Source: Candidatus Bipolaricaulota bacterium
Lineage (GTDB): Bacteria > Bipolaricaulota > Bipolaricaulia > UBA7950 > UBA9294
Direction: 5' to 3'
DNA: 5,944 nt
Assembly: GCA_030612565.1 (NCBI GenBank)
Contig: JAUWNQ010000038.1
Coordinates: forward strand, 1-5,944
Part shown: positions 1 to 4,764 of the stretch, piece after piece
How the letters are laid out: every line of letters begins with the position of its first letter
How positions within the stretch are numbered: position 1 is the stretch's first letter
The notes under the pieces: model-generated
Told to the model about the DNA's origin: nothing
The model's input: the letters and a program-made list of their open reading frames with translations, nothing else
The model's database searches: none
Translations under genes and position numbers: made by a program

Positions 1-89
1 GAAATCCCTTGAAATTGACTATCCCCGTAGCAAGACTACGGGGTATTCCGCCAATTTCATTTTGACCTGAAGGTCAAAACCGGGATTTC
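1..89. repeat. Nested inverted repeats able to form a three-way junction
   Basis: Seen directly: an outer stem GAAATCCC (1-8) pairs with GGGATTTC (82-89). It encloses two arms. Arm one has GAAATTG (11-17) pairing with CAATTTC (52-58), and inside it the perfect 8-bp hairpin CCCCGTAG (23-30), loop CAAGA, CTACGGGG (36-43). Arm two is TTTTGACC (60-67), loop TGAA, GGTCAAAA (72-79), also perfect. All five blocks nest without conflict. The outer stem starts at the first base of the window, so the element may extend further left. No transposase is seen. It is probably a non-autonomous palindromic repeat, or less likely a structured RNA. Confidence 0.7.
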
Positions 90-109
90 ATTATTTCACC
101 TCACCCCGA

Positions 110-131
110 CCCTCTCCTATCAAGGAGAGGG
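110..131. repeat. Palindromic hairpin of interspersed-repeat type
   Basis: CCCTCTCC (110-117) pairs with GGAGAGGG (124-131) across TATCAA. The next pair, T118-A123, makes a 9-bp stem with loop ATCA. The stretch leading in (about 97-109, CCTCACCCCGA) together with the hairpin resembles a short interspersed repeat that I associate with intergenic regions of many environmental bacterial genomes. That resemblance is from memory, not from a search. No T-run follows on either strand, so it does not look like a terminator. Confidence 0.55.
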
Positions 132-142
132 GTATAAGGAAC

Positions 143-163
143 CCCTGTGGCAAGACCACAGGG
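143..163. repeat. CAAGA-loop palindrome, second copy
   Basis: CCCTGTGG (143-150), loop CAAGA (151-155), CCACAGGG (156-163): a perfect 8-bp stem. Its loop and layout match the hairpin at 23-43. The two stems differ at paired positions, so both still pair perfectly. It lies a few bases beyond the point where similarity of the kinase remnant to RIO proteins stops (about 171), so it may mark the edge of the rearrangement that broke that gene. Confidence 0.6.
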
Positions 164-368
164 AATCTCAAGTTGAACCGCGGGTCCACCATCTGTGGTA
201 GATCGATGATCGTGATCTGCTCGTCCCAATAGAGGATGTTGTACGGTGACAGATCACCGTGGACACGGTCCTCCGCTCCGAGCAACAACGGTGCGGGTGT
301 CGCTTCATTGCCGATGTAATCCATGAGAATTGCTGAATCCTCCAAGGTAAAAAGCATCTCTCGCAAAG

Positions 369-397
369 GCCTGCCTGCCATACCGGCACAGGCAGGC
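369..397. repeat. Palindrome GCCTGCCTG / CAGGCAGGC
   Basis: A perfect 9-bp stem, GCCTGCCTG (369-377) and CAGGCAGGC (389-397), encloses an 11-nt loop whose CC and GG ends could pair further. It supplies the only in-frame Met of the kinase remnant on the minus strand and so probably bounds that remnant on its 5' side. It looks like another interspersed intergenic repeat. No T-run follows. Confidence 0.55.
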
Positions 398-429
398 GTA
401 AAGGACGCTGAAGCATTGCGATTTCCATT

Positions 430-456
430 CTCTGCGTACTCCGCGTTCTCCGCGGT
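430..456. repeat. Three tandem 9-nt units (CTCYGCGTN type)
   Basis: Three consecutive 9-mers are seen: CTCTGCGTA (430-438), CTCCGCGTT (439-447) and CTCCGCGGT (448-456), followed by GAACG and five Ts. The composition resembles 'ctccgcg' short repeats that I remember from intergenic DNA of several uncultivated bacterial phyla, but I could not check this. A 5-bp stem CGTTC/GAACG (444-461) followed by TTTTT has the shape of a weak terminator, with no obvious gene upstream to serve. The remaining sequence between the kinase remnant and the carbonic anhydrase (about 467-656) holds nothing I can assign. Frames are open there but show no recognisable protein. Confidence 0.45.
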
Positions 457-656
457 GAACGTTTTTGTAAGGGGAAGGGTTTATGCAACCTCCAACGCAA
501 AGAGAAGACCGATTATGGAGAGCGCGGCCGAACGCTGGCAAGGATTCACCATAGGGGATACCATCGGCAGAGCGCCTCTGACAACCGGCGAAGACAAACC
601 CCGGGGGTCTGGAACTGGTGCCTTATCAAGCAGGACTACAAGTGGAGAGCCAAAAA

Positions 657-663
657 AGGGGGA
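657..663 (+). promoter_or_regulatory. Shine-Dalgarno-like AGGGGGA before carbonic anhydrase
   Basis: AGGGGGA sits directly against ATG 664, leaving no spacer, but is 6 nt from the in-frame ATG at 670 (ATGACGATG). Ribosome spacing therefore favours 670 as the working start, with 664 the longer alternative. Confidence 0.45.
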
Positions 664-1266
664 ATGACGATGTGTAATGGAAGAGCGGCCTTGGAGAGGC
701 TCCTCGAGGGGAACAAACGGTTCGCCGTGGATAGCCCACAGCACCCAAATCAGACGGCAGCACGGCGGATGGAGTTGAGCAGTGGTCAGTCGCCTTTTGC
801 GGTGATCCTTACGTGTTCTGATTCGCGCGTGCCTCCTGAGATCATATTCGACCAGGGGCTAGGCGACCTGTTTGTGGTGCGAGTGGCGGGAAACATCGTG
901 GATGCCGTGGTATTGGAGAGTATCGAGTACGCCGTCGATCACCTCCACACCCCGTTGATCGTGGTGCTCGGCCACACCGACTGTGGCGCGATCAAAGCAG
1001 CCCTGCAGAGCAACGCGAGAGATGAGAACGTTAGCCTAATCGTTGAAGCGATCCTCCCGGCAATCGCAGCTGTCGGGGACTATGCTGCCGCCGACCGGGG
1101 CGACATGGTGGCAAGAGAGAACGTTCGGCTCACCGTGGAGACACTGAAGACATCAAGGCCGGTTCTTTCCCCACGAGTGCGCGAGGGCGCATTGCTCGTA
1201 GTCGGAGCGTTCTATGATCTCAAAGAAGGCACGGTAGAAATCCTCGAACCGCCGCTCTCCGCGTAA
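664..1266 (+). CDS. Beta-class carbonic anhydrase
   Basis: Zinc enzyme for reversible hydration of CO2 to bicarbonate, probably cytoplasmic since no signal peptide is visible. The 200-residue length is normal for the beta class. Numbered from ATG 664, the zinc ligands are C51 (in TCSDSRVPPE), H104 and C107 (in GHTDCGA). The Asp-Arg dyad is D53/R55, and 'VVRVAGN' (71-77) and the C-terminal 'GAFYDLKEGTVEIL' (181-194) are also typical. All catalytic residues are present, so it should be active. The start at 670 (MCNGRAALERLLEGNKRF) has better ribosome-site spacing and removes only two residues. The gene stands alone: repeats and a dead kinase lie upstream, and a convergent gene lies downstream. 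Likely roles are bicarbonate supply for carboxylases or pH balance; the neighbours do not decide. Family assignment is firm, the physiological role is open. Confidence 0.95.
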   Translation: MTMCNGRAALERLLEGNKRFAVDSPQHPNQTAARRMELSSGQSPFAVILTCSDSRVPPEIIFDQGLGDLFVVRVAGNIVDAVVLESIEYAVDHLHTPLIVVLGHTDCGAIKAALQSNARDENVSLIVEAILPAIAAVGDYAAADRGDMVARENVRLTVETLKTSRPVLSPRVREGALLVVGAFYDLKEGTVEILEPPLSA

Positions 1267-1587
1267 CCTCGGGAATGCCATACCGTGTGACATCCTCCAA
1301 GAAATCACGAAGCCTCACAGCAAATCATCGAGGAAGCACGCAGGCTCTCCGATGGGGACTGGGACAAGTAAAGAACCTCACAGCAACCTATGGGGCATTG
1401 AAAGGCAGAAGCCGAAGATCTAACCGGAGTTGGCCTTCATGCTACAATTTTATGTAGAGCTTTGTTGCATCGAAAGTAACGTCGCACACAAGGTGCGGCG
1501 CTACATCAATCTTTCGTAGCGTCGGAGCTTGCCTCCGACGTTGAGGGCAGGCGTGGGCCCAGTAGGTCACCCTTTGCAATCGGCTCT
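1267..1587. other. Convergent intergenic region with no gene
   Basis: This region separates two converging genes. It holds an inverted pair of REP-like hairpins (1478-1542). Upstream of them is a small hairpin CTACA (1442-1446) / TGTAG with a 6-nt A/T loop. An 11-bp direct repeat, CCTCACAGCAA, occurs at 1313-1323 and 1376-1386. Between those copies a short frame ends at TAA 1369-1371 with the protein-like tail EEARRLSDGDWDK. That tail could be a remnant of a lost gene, but I do not recognise it. A 60-codon frame at 1275-1457 has no ribosome site or protein-like composition, so I do not call it. No T-rich intrinsic terminator is seen; the REP pair may stall transcription from both sides. Confidence 0.5.
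1478..1542. repeat. REPIN-like inverted pair of 27-nt REP-type hairpins
   Basis: Two 27-nt elements (1478-1504 and 1516-1542) are reverse-complement relatives separated by 11 nt. Both begin AACGTCG and end CGCTAC when read in one orientation. The right copy on the plus strand reads GTAGC, then stem GTCGGAG, loop CTTGC, stem CTCCGAC. The left copy has stem GTCGCAC, loop ACAAG, GTGCGGC. Stem bases differ between the copies but stay paired, with one G-U in the left. A GTAG foot next to a hairpin, with two hairpins in opposite orientation, is the known layout of REP doublets (BIME/REPIN) mobilised by RAYT transposases. No RAYT gene lies in this window. Confidence 0.65.
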
Positions 1588-2331
1588 TCATGGATTGAGA
1601 AAGGTATAGATGGCTAGCGCGAGTGAAGTCATCTCCTCCTGCTCGTCCGCTGTCAGACTTTTCCCAATGAGGGTGGCGAATGCGTCGATCTCCGGAAGGA
1701 TCTCAGCGGGGAGATCCTTGCGCGGGAATGGTTCCTCCTCGGGGCCAAGGAGGATTTCCTCGAGGGTAGGATCGACCTGCTCGATCGGCCCTTGGTTCAA
1801 GAGCGCCCTGATCGCAAAGGAGACACTGAATGCCCAGCCGTTCTTCGTCCCCTCATAACTCTCTAACGCAATGGTGAAGACCCCTTCGAGCTGCTTGTTC
1901 AACTCGTAGACCGCTGCGAACATACCCGCGTCCGCAGCTTGCGTAAACAGTTCGAGGTCAGGCTCGTTAAGGTTACCGATTGCCGCGATCTGTTCCTGGT
2001 AGTCCCGGCAGAATGAGGCCACGCTCGACCGCAGGTGAGCAAGCCTGGTGACCTCCTCGACTCGTTGGGAATCCGTCTGCACGATGAATGCCATGTGGAG
2101 ATCGACCAACCGATCGGAGACCTCCTCACATGCCTCGTTCAACCCAGGCGGGATCGCCACCTCGGAGCCGTAGAAGAGATAATCGGCGTACGAGCGGTAT
2201 ACAGCATAGAGAGGGGCAAAAGCAGTGTAGGAATCAGCGAACGCAGAACCAAGCGAAGCAGGGGAGGCTCCCGCCAAGACCACGCCGAGAAGACAAACAA
2301 CAAGCGCTAATCCTGCAACTCGATGAACCAT
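1588..2331 (-). CDS. Exported protein of unknown function
   Basis: A 247-residue protein that I do not recognise. The chosen start (codon 2329-2331) gives a classical signal peptide: VHR, a hydrophobic core from about residue 5 to 22 (AGLALVVCLLGVVLAG), then a cleavage site most likely after A-F-A at residue 32. There is no lipobox cysteine. The frame opens back to 2436, but that 35-residue extension is coded by intergenic repeats and would bury the signal peptide, so I reject it. The mature part looks helical and acidic, rich in Glu, Leu and Ala. It has two cysteines (C68, C108) that could form a disulfide outside the cytoplasm. A proline/glutamate-rich segment (about 196-215, GPEEEPFPRKDLPAE) links two helical parts, and no membrane segment follows the signal. 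The gene ends tail-to-tail with the carbonic anhydrase and diverges from the endonuclease gene. No Shine-Dalgarno precedes the ATG, and TACAAT lies 7 nt upstream, suggesting a leaderless mRNA. Confidence 0.75.
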   Translation of the reverse strand: MVHRVAGLALVVCLLGVVLAGASPASLGSAFADSYTAFAPLYAVYRSYADYLFYGSEVAIPPGLNEACEEVSDRLVDLHMAFIVQTDSQRVEEVTRLAHLRSSVASFCRDYQEQIAAIGNLNEPDLELFTQAADAGMFAAVYELNKQLEGVFTIALESYEGTKNGWAFSVSFAIRALLNQGPIEQVDPTLEEILLGPEEEPFPRKDLPAEILPEIDAFATLIGKSLTADEQEEMTSLALAIYTFLNP

Positions 2332-2338
2332 AGATCGT

Positions 2339-2344
2339 ATTGTA
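2339..2344 (-). promoter_or_regulatory. Candidate -10 box (TACAAT) of a leaderless promoter
   Basis: On the minus strand TACAAT is followed by 7 nt and then the ATG of the exported protein, so transcription would begin at or next to the start codon. It fits the TANNNT form known for leaderless promoters in some bacteria. No convincing -35 is seen: the hexamer at 17-nt spacing is CTGCAA. No ribosome site lies between box and ATG. Confidence 0.4.
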
Positions 2345-2407
2345 GCGGATGTTCCACCGCCTTGCAGAATTCCGGTAAAGTAAATACCCGCTGCGAACTC
2401 AAAGTGA

Positions 2408-2460
2408 ATGATTGAGTGATTGAATCTCCCGATCATTCAATCTTCCGATCTCTCAATTCC
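2408..2460. repeat. Repeat cluster with palindrome in the divergent promoter region
   Basis: GATTGAAT (2418-2425) and ATTCAATC (2435-2442) form a perfect 8-bp inverted repeat around a 9-nt loop. On the left the 8-mer is tandem: GATTGAGT (2410-2417), then GATTGAAT. On the right two 16-nt units (2428-2443 and 2444-2459) share 11 of 16 positions, with the core CCGATCnnTCAAT. The cluster supplies false upstream start codons for both flanking genes (2436 minus, 2416 plus). It could be an inserted short repeat, or a binding site for a dimeric regulator of the divergent genes. Confidence 0.5.
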
Positions 2461-2462
2461 TC

Positions 2463-2492
2463 TTGCATCGCCCGGGCGGCTTCACCTATCCT
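2463..2492 (+). promoter_or_regulatory. Candidate leaderless promoter for the endonuclease III gene
   Basis: TATCCT (2487-2492) stands 7 nt before ATG 2500. TTGCAT (2463-2468) lies 18 nt upstream and is a weak -35 match. The geometry of -10 to start codon equals that of the divergent gene. Only an AGG almost touching the ATG is present, which is too close for a Shine-Dalgarno. Confidence 0.35.
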
Positions 2493-2499
2493 CACAGGC

Positions 2500-3156
2500 A
2501 TGAACCCCGAGAAGGTAACGAGATGGATTGCAGAACGTCTCCATGATCACTACGGCGAAATCTCCGTTACCACGAGCAATCCGCTCGAAGAACTTATCTC
2601 GACAATCCTCTCTCAGAACACGAATGATACGAACCGAGATCGAGCCTACGCTTCCCTCCTTTCACACTTCGGAGACCTCGACAAGGTGAGACAAGCCCCG
2701 GTAGATGAAATCGCAAAAGCAATCCAGGTCGGTGGATTGCACCGACAGAAGTCGTCCCGTATTAAGCTGGTCCTCGAACGGATCATGCAAGAACGGAGAT
2801 CGCTCGACCTCTCCTTCCTCGCCGATCTTCCCCTCGACAAGGCGATGGCATGGCTCCTCGCCTCCCCGGGAGTGGGGAAGAAGACGGCGGGGATCGTGAT
2901 GCTCTTCTCGTTTGACAAGCCGTATTTCCCGGTCGATACGCACATCCGGCGTATAACAACCCGTCTTGGCCTGGTGGGAGAGAGAGGCGACCCACACCAG
3001 CAAATGAACGCACTCCTCCCTCCCGATCCAGCGCTCATGAGGCGTCTTCACCTGCAGTTGATCCGCCTCGGCCGCGAGATCTGTCATCCGCGTCGTCCCG
3101 AGTGCCCCACGTGCCCGTTGAGCGATCACTGCACGTGGCGAACCGAGACTTCCTGA
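2500..3156 (+). CDS. nth: Endonuclease III-like DNA glycosylase/AP lyase with FeS cluster
   Basis: Base-excision repair enzyme that removes oxidised pyrimidines and nicks the resulting abasic site, acting on chromosomal DNA. Its 218 residues match the usual 210-220. In order: an N-terminal helical part with LSQNTNDTN (37-45), where the family contacts DNA; the helix-hairpin-helix '[10 protein letters not shown]' (122-131) with catalytic lysine K128; 'VDTH' with catalytic D146; and a C-terminal cluster C195-x6-C202-x2-C205-x5-C211, the exact spacing for the [4Fe-4S] loop. All functional residues are present. The frame is open back to 2416, but those 28 residues come from the repeat cluster and '[10 protein letters not shown]' is a typical start. 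'SQNTND' instead of the E. coli-type 'SAQATD' recalls archaeal and thermophile versions. No ribosome site is visible. It heads a plus-strand gene run, 80 nt before the CinA-domain gene. Substrate range (Nth versus a related HhH-GPD enzyme) is inferred. Confidence 0.92.
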   Translation: MNPEKVTRWIAERLHDHYGEISVTTSNPLEELISTILSQNTNDTNRDRAYASLLSHFGDLDKVRQAPVDEIAKAIQVGGLHRQKSSRIKLVLERIMQERRSLDLSFLADLPLDKAMAWLLASPGVGKKTAGIVMLFSFDKPYFPVDTHIRRITTRLGLVGERGDPHQQMNALLPPDPALMRRLHLQLIRLGREICHPRRPECPTCPLSDHCTWRTETS

Positions 3157-3225
3157 GCGAACGGTTGCCTTTCCCCCCTTCACCAAGGAAAATAAGGGAA
3201 GAAAGAACGGACGGAATCCGAACGC

Positions 3226-3232
3226 GAGGGGG
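3226..3232 (+). promoter_or_regulatory. Shine-Dalgarno GAGGGGG fixing the CinA-domain start
   Basis: GAGG begins 7 nt (end to start codon) before ATG 3237. The frame is open upstream to 3102, overlapping the endonuclease gene, but no ribosome site serves that longer start and the extra 45 residues are unlike the family. This site therefore decides the start. Confidence 0.6.
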
Positions 3233-3236
3233 TCTT

Positions 3237-3740
3237 ATGCTCGAAGAGCGACTGGGAGAGATGTTAACCGTACGCGGGATGACCCTTGCGGTTGCCGAAT
3301 CGTGTACCGGCGGGCTATTAGCAAGTCGGATCACCGATGTTCCAGGATCGTCCGCCTACTTCCGTGGGGGAGTCATCGCTTACCAGAACGAAGTGAAAGA
3401 GCGCCTACTCGCGGGCCCGGCTTCGATCCTCAGTCGATACGGTGCGGGGAGCGCGGAGACGGCAAAGGCAATGGCACCAGCGGGCAAGGACCTCCTAGCG
3501 AGTGATATCGCGGTGGCGATCACAGGGATTGCCGGTCCCGGCGGGGGGAGTGAGGAAAAACCGGTTGGACTGGTCTACATTGCTGTGGCTACAGCAGAAG
3601 GGATCCATTGCCAGCGGTTCGTCTGGGATGGGGATCGGCTGGCAAATAAGGAACAATCGGCCGATGCGGCTTTCAAACTCGTCCTCGACAGGCTGGGAGA
3701 CACACCCTCCCTGTTTGAAAGCGGGGAAGAGATCCGGTAG
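3237..3740 (+). CDS. pncC: Stand-alone CinA C-terminal domain, NMN amidase (PncC type)
   Basis: Probable nicotinamide-nucleotide amidase: it deamidates NMN to nicotinate mononucleotide, returning NMN (for example from NAD-dependent DNA ligase) to NAD synthesis in the cytoplasm. The 167 residues cover just the CinA C-terminal domain; the N-terminal MoCF-like/COG1058 domain of full CinA is absent, as in E. coli PncC. Motifs: AESCTGG (20-26) with the proposed catalytic serine; [18 protein letters not shown] (34-51) with conserved tyrosines; GIAGPGGG (97-104); and KPVGLVYIA (108-116). The C-terminal helix '[17 protein letters not shown]' replaces the more usual Arg-rich 'vR..a...aL'. It follows the endonuclease gene by 80 nt and precedes the glycosyltransferase by under 40 nt, so cotranscription is likely. 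The DNA-repair neighbour fits NMN recycling, though that is inference. Domain assignment is firm; the enzymatic activity is by family. Confidence 0.92.
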   Translation: MLEERLGEMLTVRGMTLAVAESCTGGLLASRITDVPGSSAYFRGGVIAYQNEVKERLLAGPASILSRYGAGSAETAKAMAPAGKDLLASDIAVAITGIAGPGGGSEEKPVGLVYIAVATAEGIHCQRFVWDGDRLANKEQSADAAFKLVLDRLGDTPSLFESGEEIR

Positions 3741-3764
3741 CCTTCCCACTTAGTCTTTCCGCAA

Positions 3765-3769
3765 GGGAG
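3765..3769 (+). promoter_or_regulatory. Shine-Dalgarno GGGAG pointing to an AUA start
   Basis: GGGAG (3765-3769) ends 8 nt before ATA 3778, an ideal spacing. No ATG, GTG or TTG lies in frame between the upstream stop (TAG 3751-3753) and GTG 3802, and GTG 3802 has no ribosome site at normal distance (only GAG touching it). Confidence 0.5.
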
Positions 3770-3777
3770 CGGTAACA

Positions 3778-4764
3778 ATAAAGATCTGTTTATACCTTGA
3801 GGTGCACGGCCTGGTCGACCACTCCGGGATTGGGGTAGCGACGCGCAATTCCGTGCAGGCCTTAGAGAGCCAAGGGGTTACTGTAACAAGGGACCCTGCT
3901 GCAGATTACGACATACTACACCTGCAATGGATCGGGCCCAAGTCGCTCTACTATGCACGTTGGGCACATAAGAAGGGGCGGCCGGTCGTGCTGAGTGTCC
4001 ATACCCCCCCCGATCTGATCCACGAATCGTTTACCTTCTCCCGCACGCTCGCGCACATCTACGGGGAGTATCTTCGTAGATTCGCTCATACTGTGAACCT
4101 GTTCATCGCCCCCTCTCCCTTTGCTGCGCAAGAGCTCGACGGGATCGCCAACGGGCAGCCGATCCGCGTGGTCTCAAGCGGGGTCGATGTCGATCATTTC
4201 CGTTATGATCAAGAGAAGCGCGATTCCTTCCGGCGCGAGTACGGCCTCGATCGCCCCACGGTTCTCTGCACGGGACAGGTGATCCCCCGTAAGGGTGTTG
4301 AGGATTTTTTAGCCGTTGCTCGCCTTCTCCCGAGCGCCTCGTTCATCTGGGTTGGGGCGAGGGTCAATCGACTTCTCTTCTACAGTCCTCGCTTCGAGCG
4401 CCTCCTCAAGCGTCGTCCAAAGAACGTCCGTTTCACCGGATTTATCGACGATGTTGGTGCAGCCTACAGCGGATCTGATCTCTTCCTCTTCCCCTCACAC
4501 GGGGAGTCGCTCGGACTGGTGATCCTGGAGGCCGCCGCGACCGGTCTCCCCCTTGTCGTACGCCGCCTTCCGATCTACCGTGGATGGCTCCACGAGGGAA
4601 CGGATTGCACCATGGGGGAGACGCCGCAGGAGTTCGCCACCGCTATCAGTGCGCTGTTCGATCGACGGGAAGGCCGGAACCGTGGAGGATCCCACGTCGT
4701 GCAAGGGCACTCGTTGCCCCAAGTTGGGGAAGACCTCCTCTCTGCCTACCAGGAGATCCTGTGA
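3778..4764 (+). CDS. GT4-family glycosyltransferase, GT-B fold, apparent AUA start
   Basis: Retaining glycosyltransferase that should move a sugar from a nucleotide-sugar donor to a lipid or glycan at the cytoplasmic membrane face. With ATA 3778 as start it has 328 residues. Residues 2-12 (KICLYLEVHGL) form the first Rossmann strand, followed by the glycine loop 'HSGIG'. The donor-binding C-lobe starts near 'VLCTGQVIPRKGVEDF' (162-177). The EX7E signature is E243...E251 in 'HGESLGLVILEAAATGLP'; 'SSGVDVDHF' (133-141) is the usual linker motif. There are no transmembrane helices. The first standard start, GTG 3802, gives 320 residues but loses beta strand 1 and lacks a ribosome site. ATA is preceded by GGGAG at 8 nt, so I prefer ATA, or an ATG misread as ATA. 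The gene overlaps the downstream phosphohydrolase by one base, suggesting coupled translation and a shared pathway, perhaps glycolipid or surface polysaccharide. Donor and acceptor cannot be told. Confidence 0.85.
   Translation: MKICLYLEVHGLVDHSGIGVATRNSVQALESQGVTVTRDPAADYDILHLQWIGPKSLYYARWAHKKGRPVVLSVHTPPDLIHESFTFSRTLAHIYGEYLRRFAHTVNLFIAPSPFAAQELDGIANGQPIRVVSSGVDVDHFRYDQEKRDSFRREYGLDRPTVLCTGQVIPRKGVEDFLAVARLLPSASFIWVGARVNRLLFYSPRFERLLKRRPKNVRFTGFIDDVGAAYSGSDLFLFPSHGESLGLVILEAAATGLPLVVRRLPIYRGWLHEGTDCTMGETPQEFATAISALFDRREGRNRGGSHVVQGHSLPQVGEDLLSAYQEIL
4751..4755 (+). promoter_or_regulatory. Shine-Dalgarno AGGAG for the phosphohydrolase
   Basis: AGGAG inside the last codons of the glycosyltransferase lies 8 nt before ATG 4764. 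The adjacent in-frame GTG 4761 (GTGATG) is possible but less likely. Confidence 0.6.

Larger units (their letters stand above)
91..381 (-). pseudogene. RIO-family protein kinase remnant
   Basis: The minus-strand frame encodes 96 residues. About residues 10-70 (roughly bases 172-354) resemble the C-lobe of RIO1-type atypical Ser/Thr kinases: a hinge-like 'ILMDYIGNEATPAP', the catalytic loop HGDLSPYNIL (residues 41-50, with D43 and N48), and ITIID (residues 56-60, with metal-binding D60), followed by 'PQMVDPRFN'. The family is normally well over 200 residues. Here the whole N-lobe, including the ATP-binding loop and lysine, is missing. The usual helix of about 25 residues between 'PAP' and 'HGD' seems deleted, and similarity ends at N70, after which the frame runs into hairpin repeats. 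The only Met near the 5' end (379-381) lies inside a palindrome and is not an ancestral start. Bacterial RIO proteins exist but their role is unclear. I infer a dead gene eroded from both ends. Confidence 0.7.

Noticed and set aside
1..171. CRISPR-like array
   Set aside because: The hairpins differ in sequence and spacing, with no regular direct repeats or uniform spacers.
444..466. Rho-independent terminator
   Set aside because: Only a 5-bp stem before five Ts, and no plus-strand gene upstream to terminate; kept only as a note with the repeat.
323..667. Plus-strand 114-aa frame overlapping the carbonic anhydrase start
   Set aside because: It runs through the antisense of the kinase remnant and two repeats, shows no recognisable motif, and its composition (Ser, Arg, Gly rich) looks like non-coding DNA.
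481..744. Minus-strand 87-aa frame over the carbonic anhydrase 5' end
   Set aside because: Overlaps a well-supported gene on the opposite strand and has no family features or ribosome site.
1275..1457. Plus-strand 60-aa frame after the carbonic anhydrase
   Set aside because: Low-complexity Ser/Arg composition, no ribosome site and no motif.
2332..2436. N-terminal extension of the exported protein to 2436
   Set aside because: Coded by the repeat cluster and promoter region, and it would place 35 residues before a clear signal peptide.
2416..2499. N-terminal extension of the endonuclease III gene
   Set aside because: The added residues derive from the repeat cluster and a candidate promoter; family members start near MNPEKV.
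2662..3186. Minus-strand 174-aa frame
   Set aside because: Antisense shadow of the endonuclease III gene, which has all catalytic and FeS residues.
3102..3236. Upstream extension of the CinA-domain gene
   Set aside because: Overlaps the endonuclease gene in another frame and has no family similarity; a good ribosome site serves ATG 3237.
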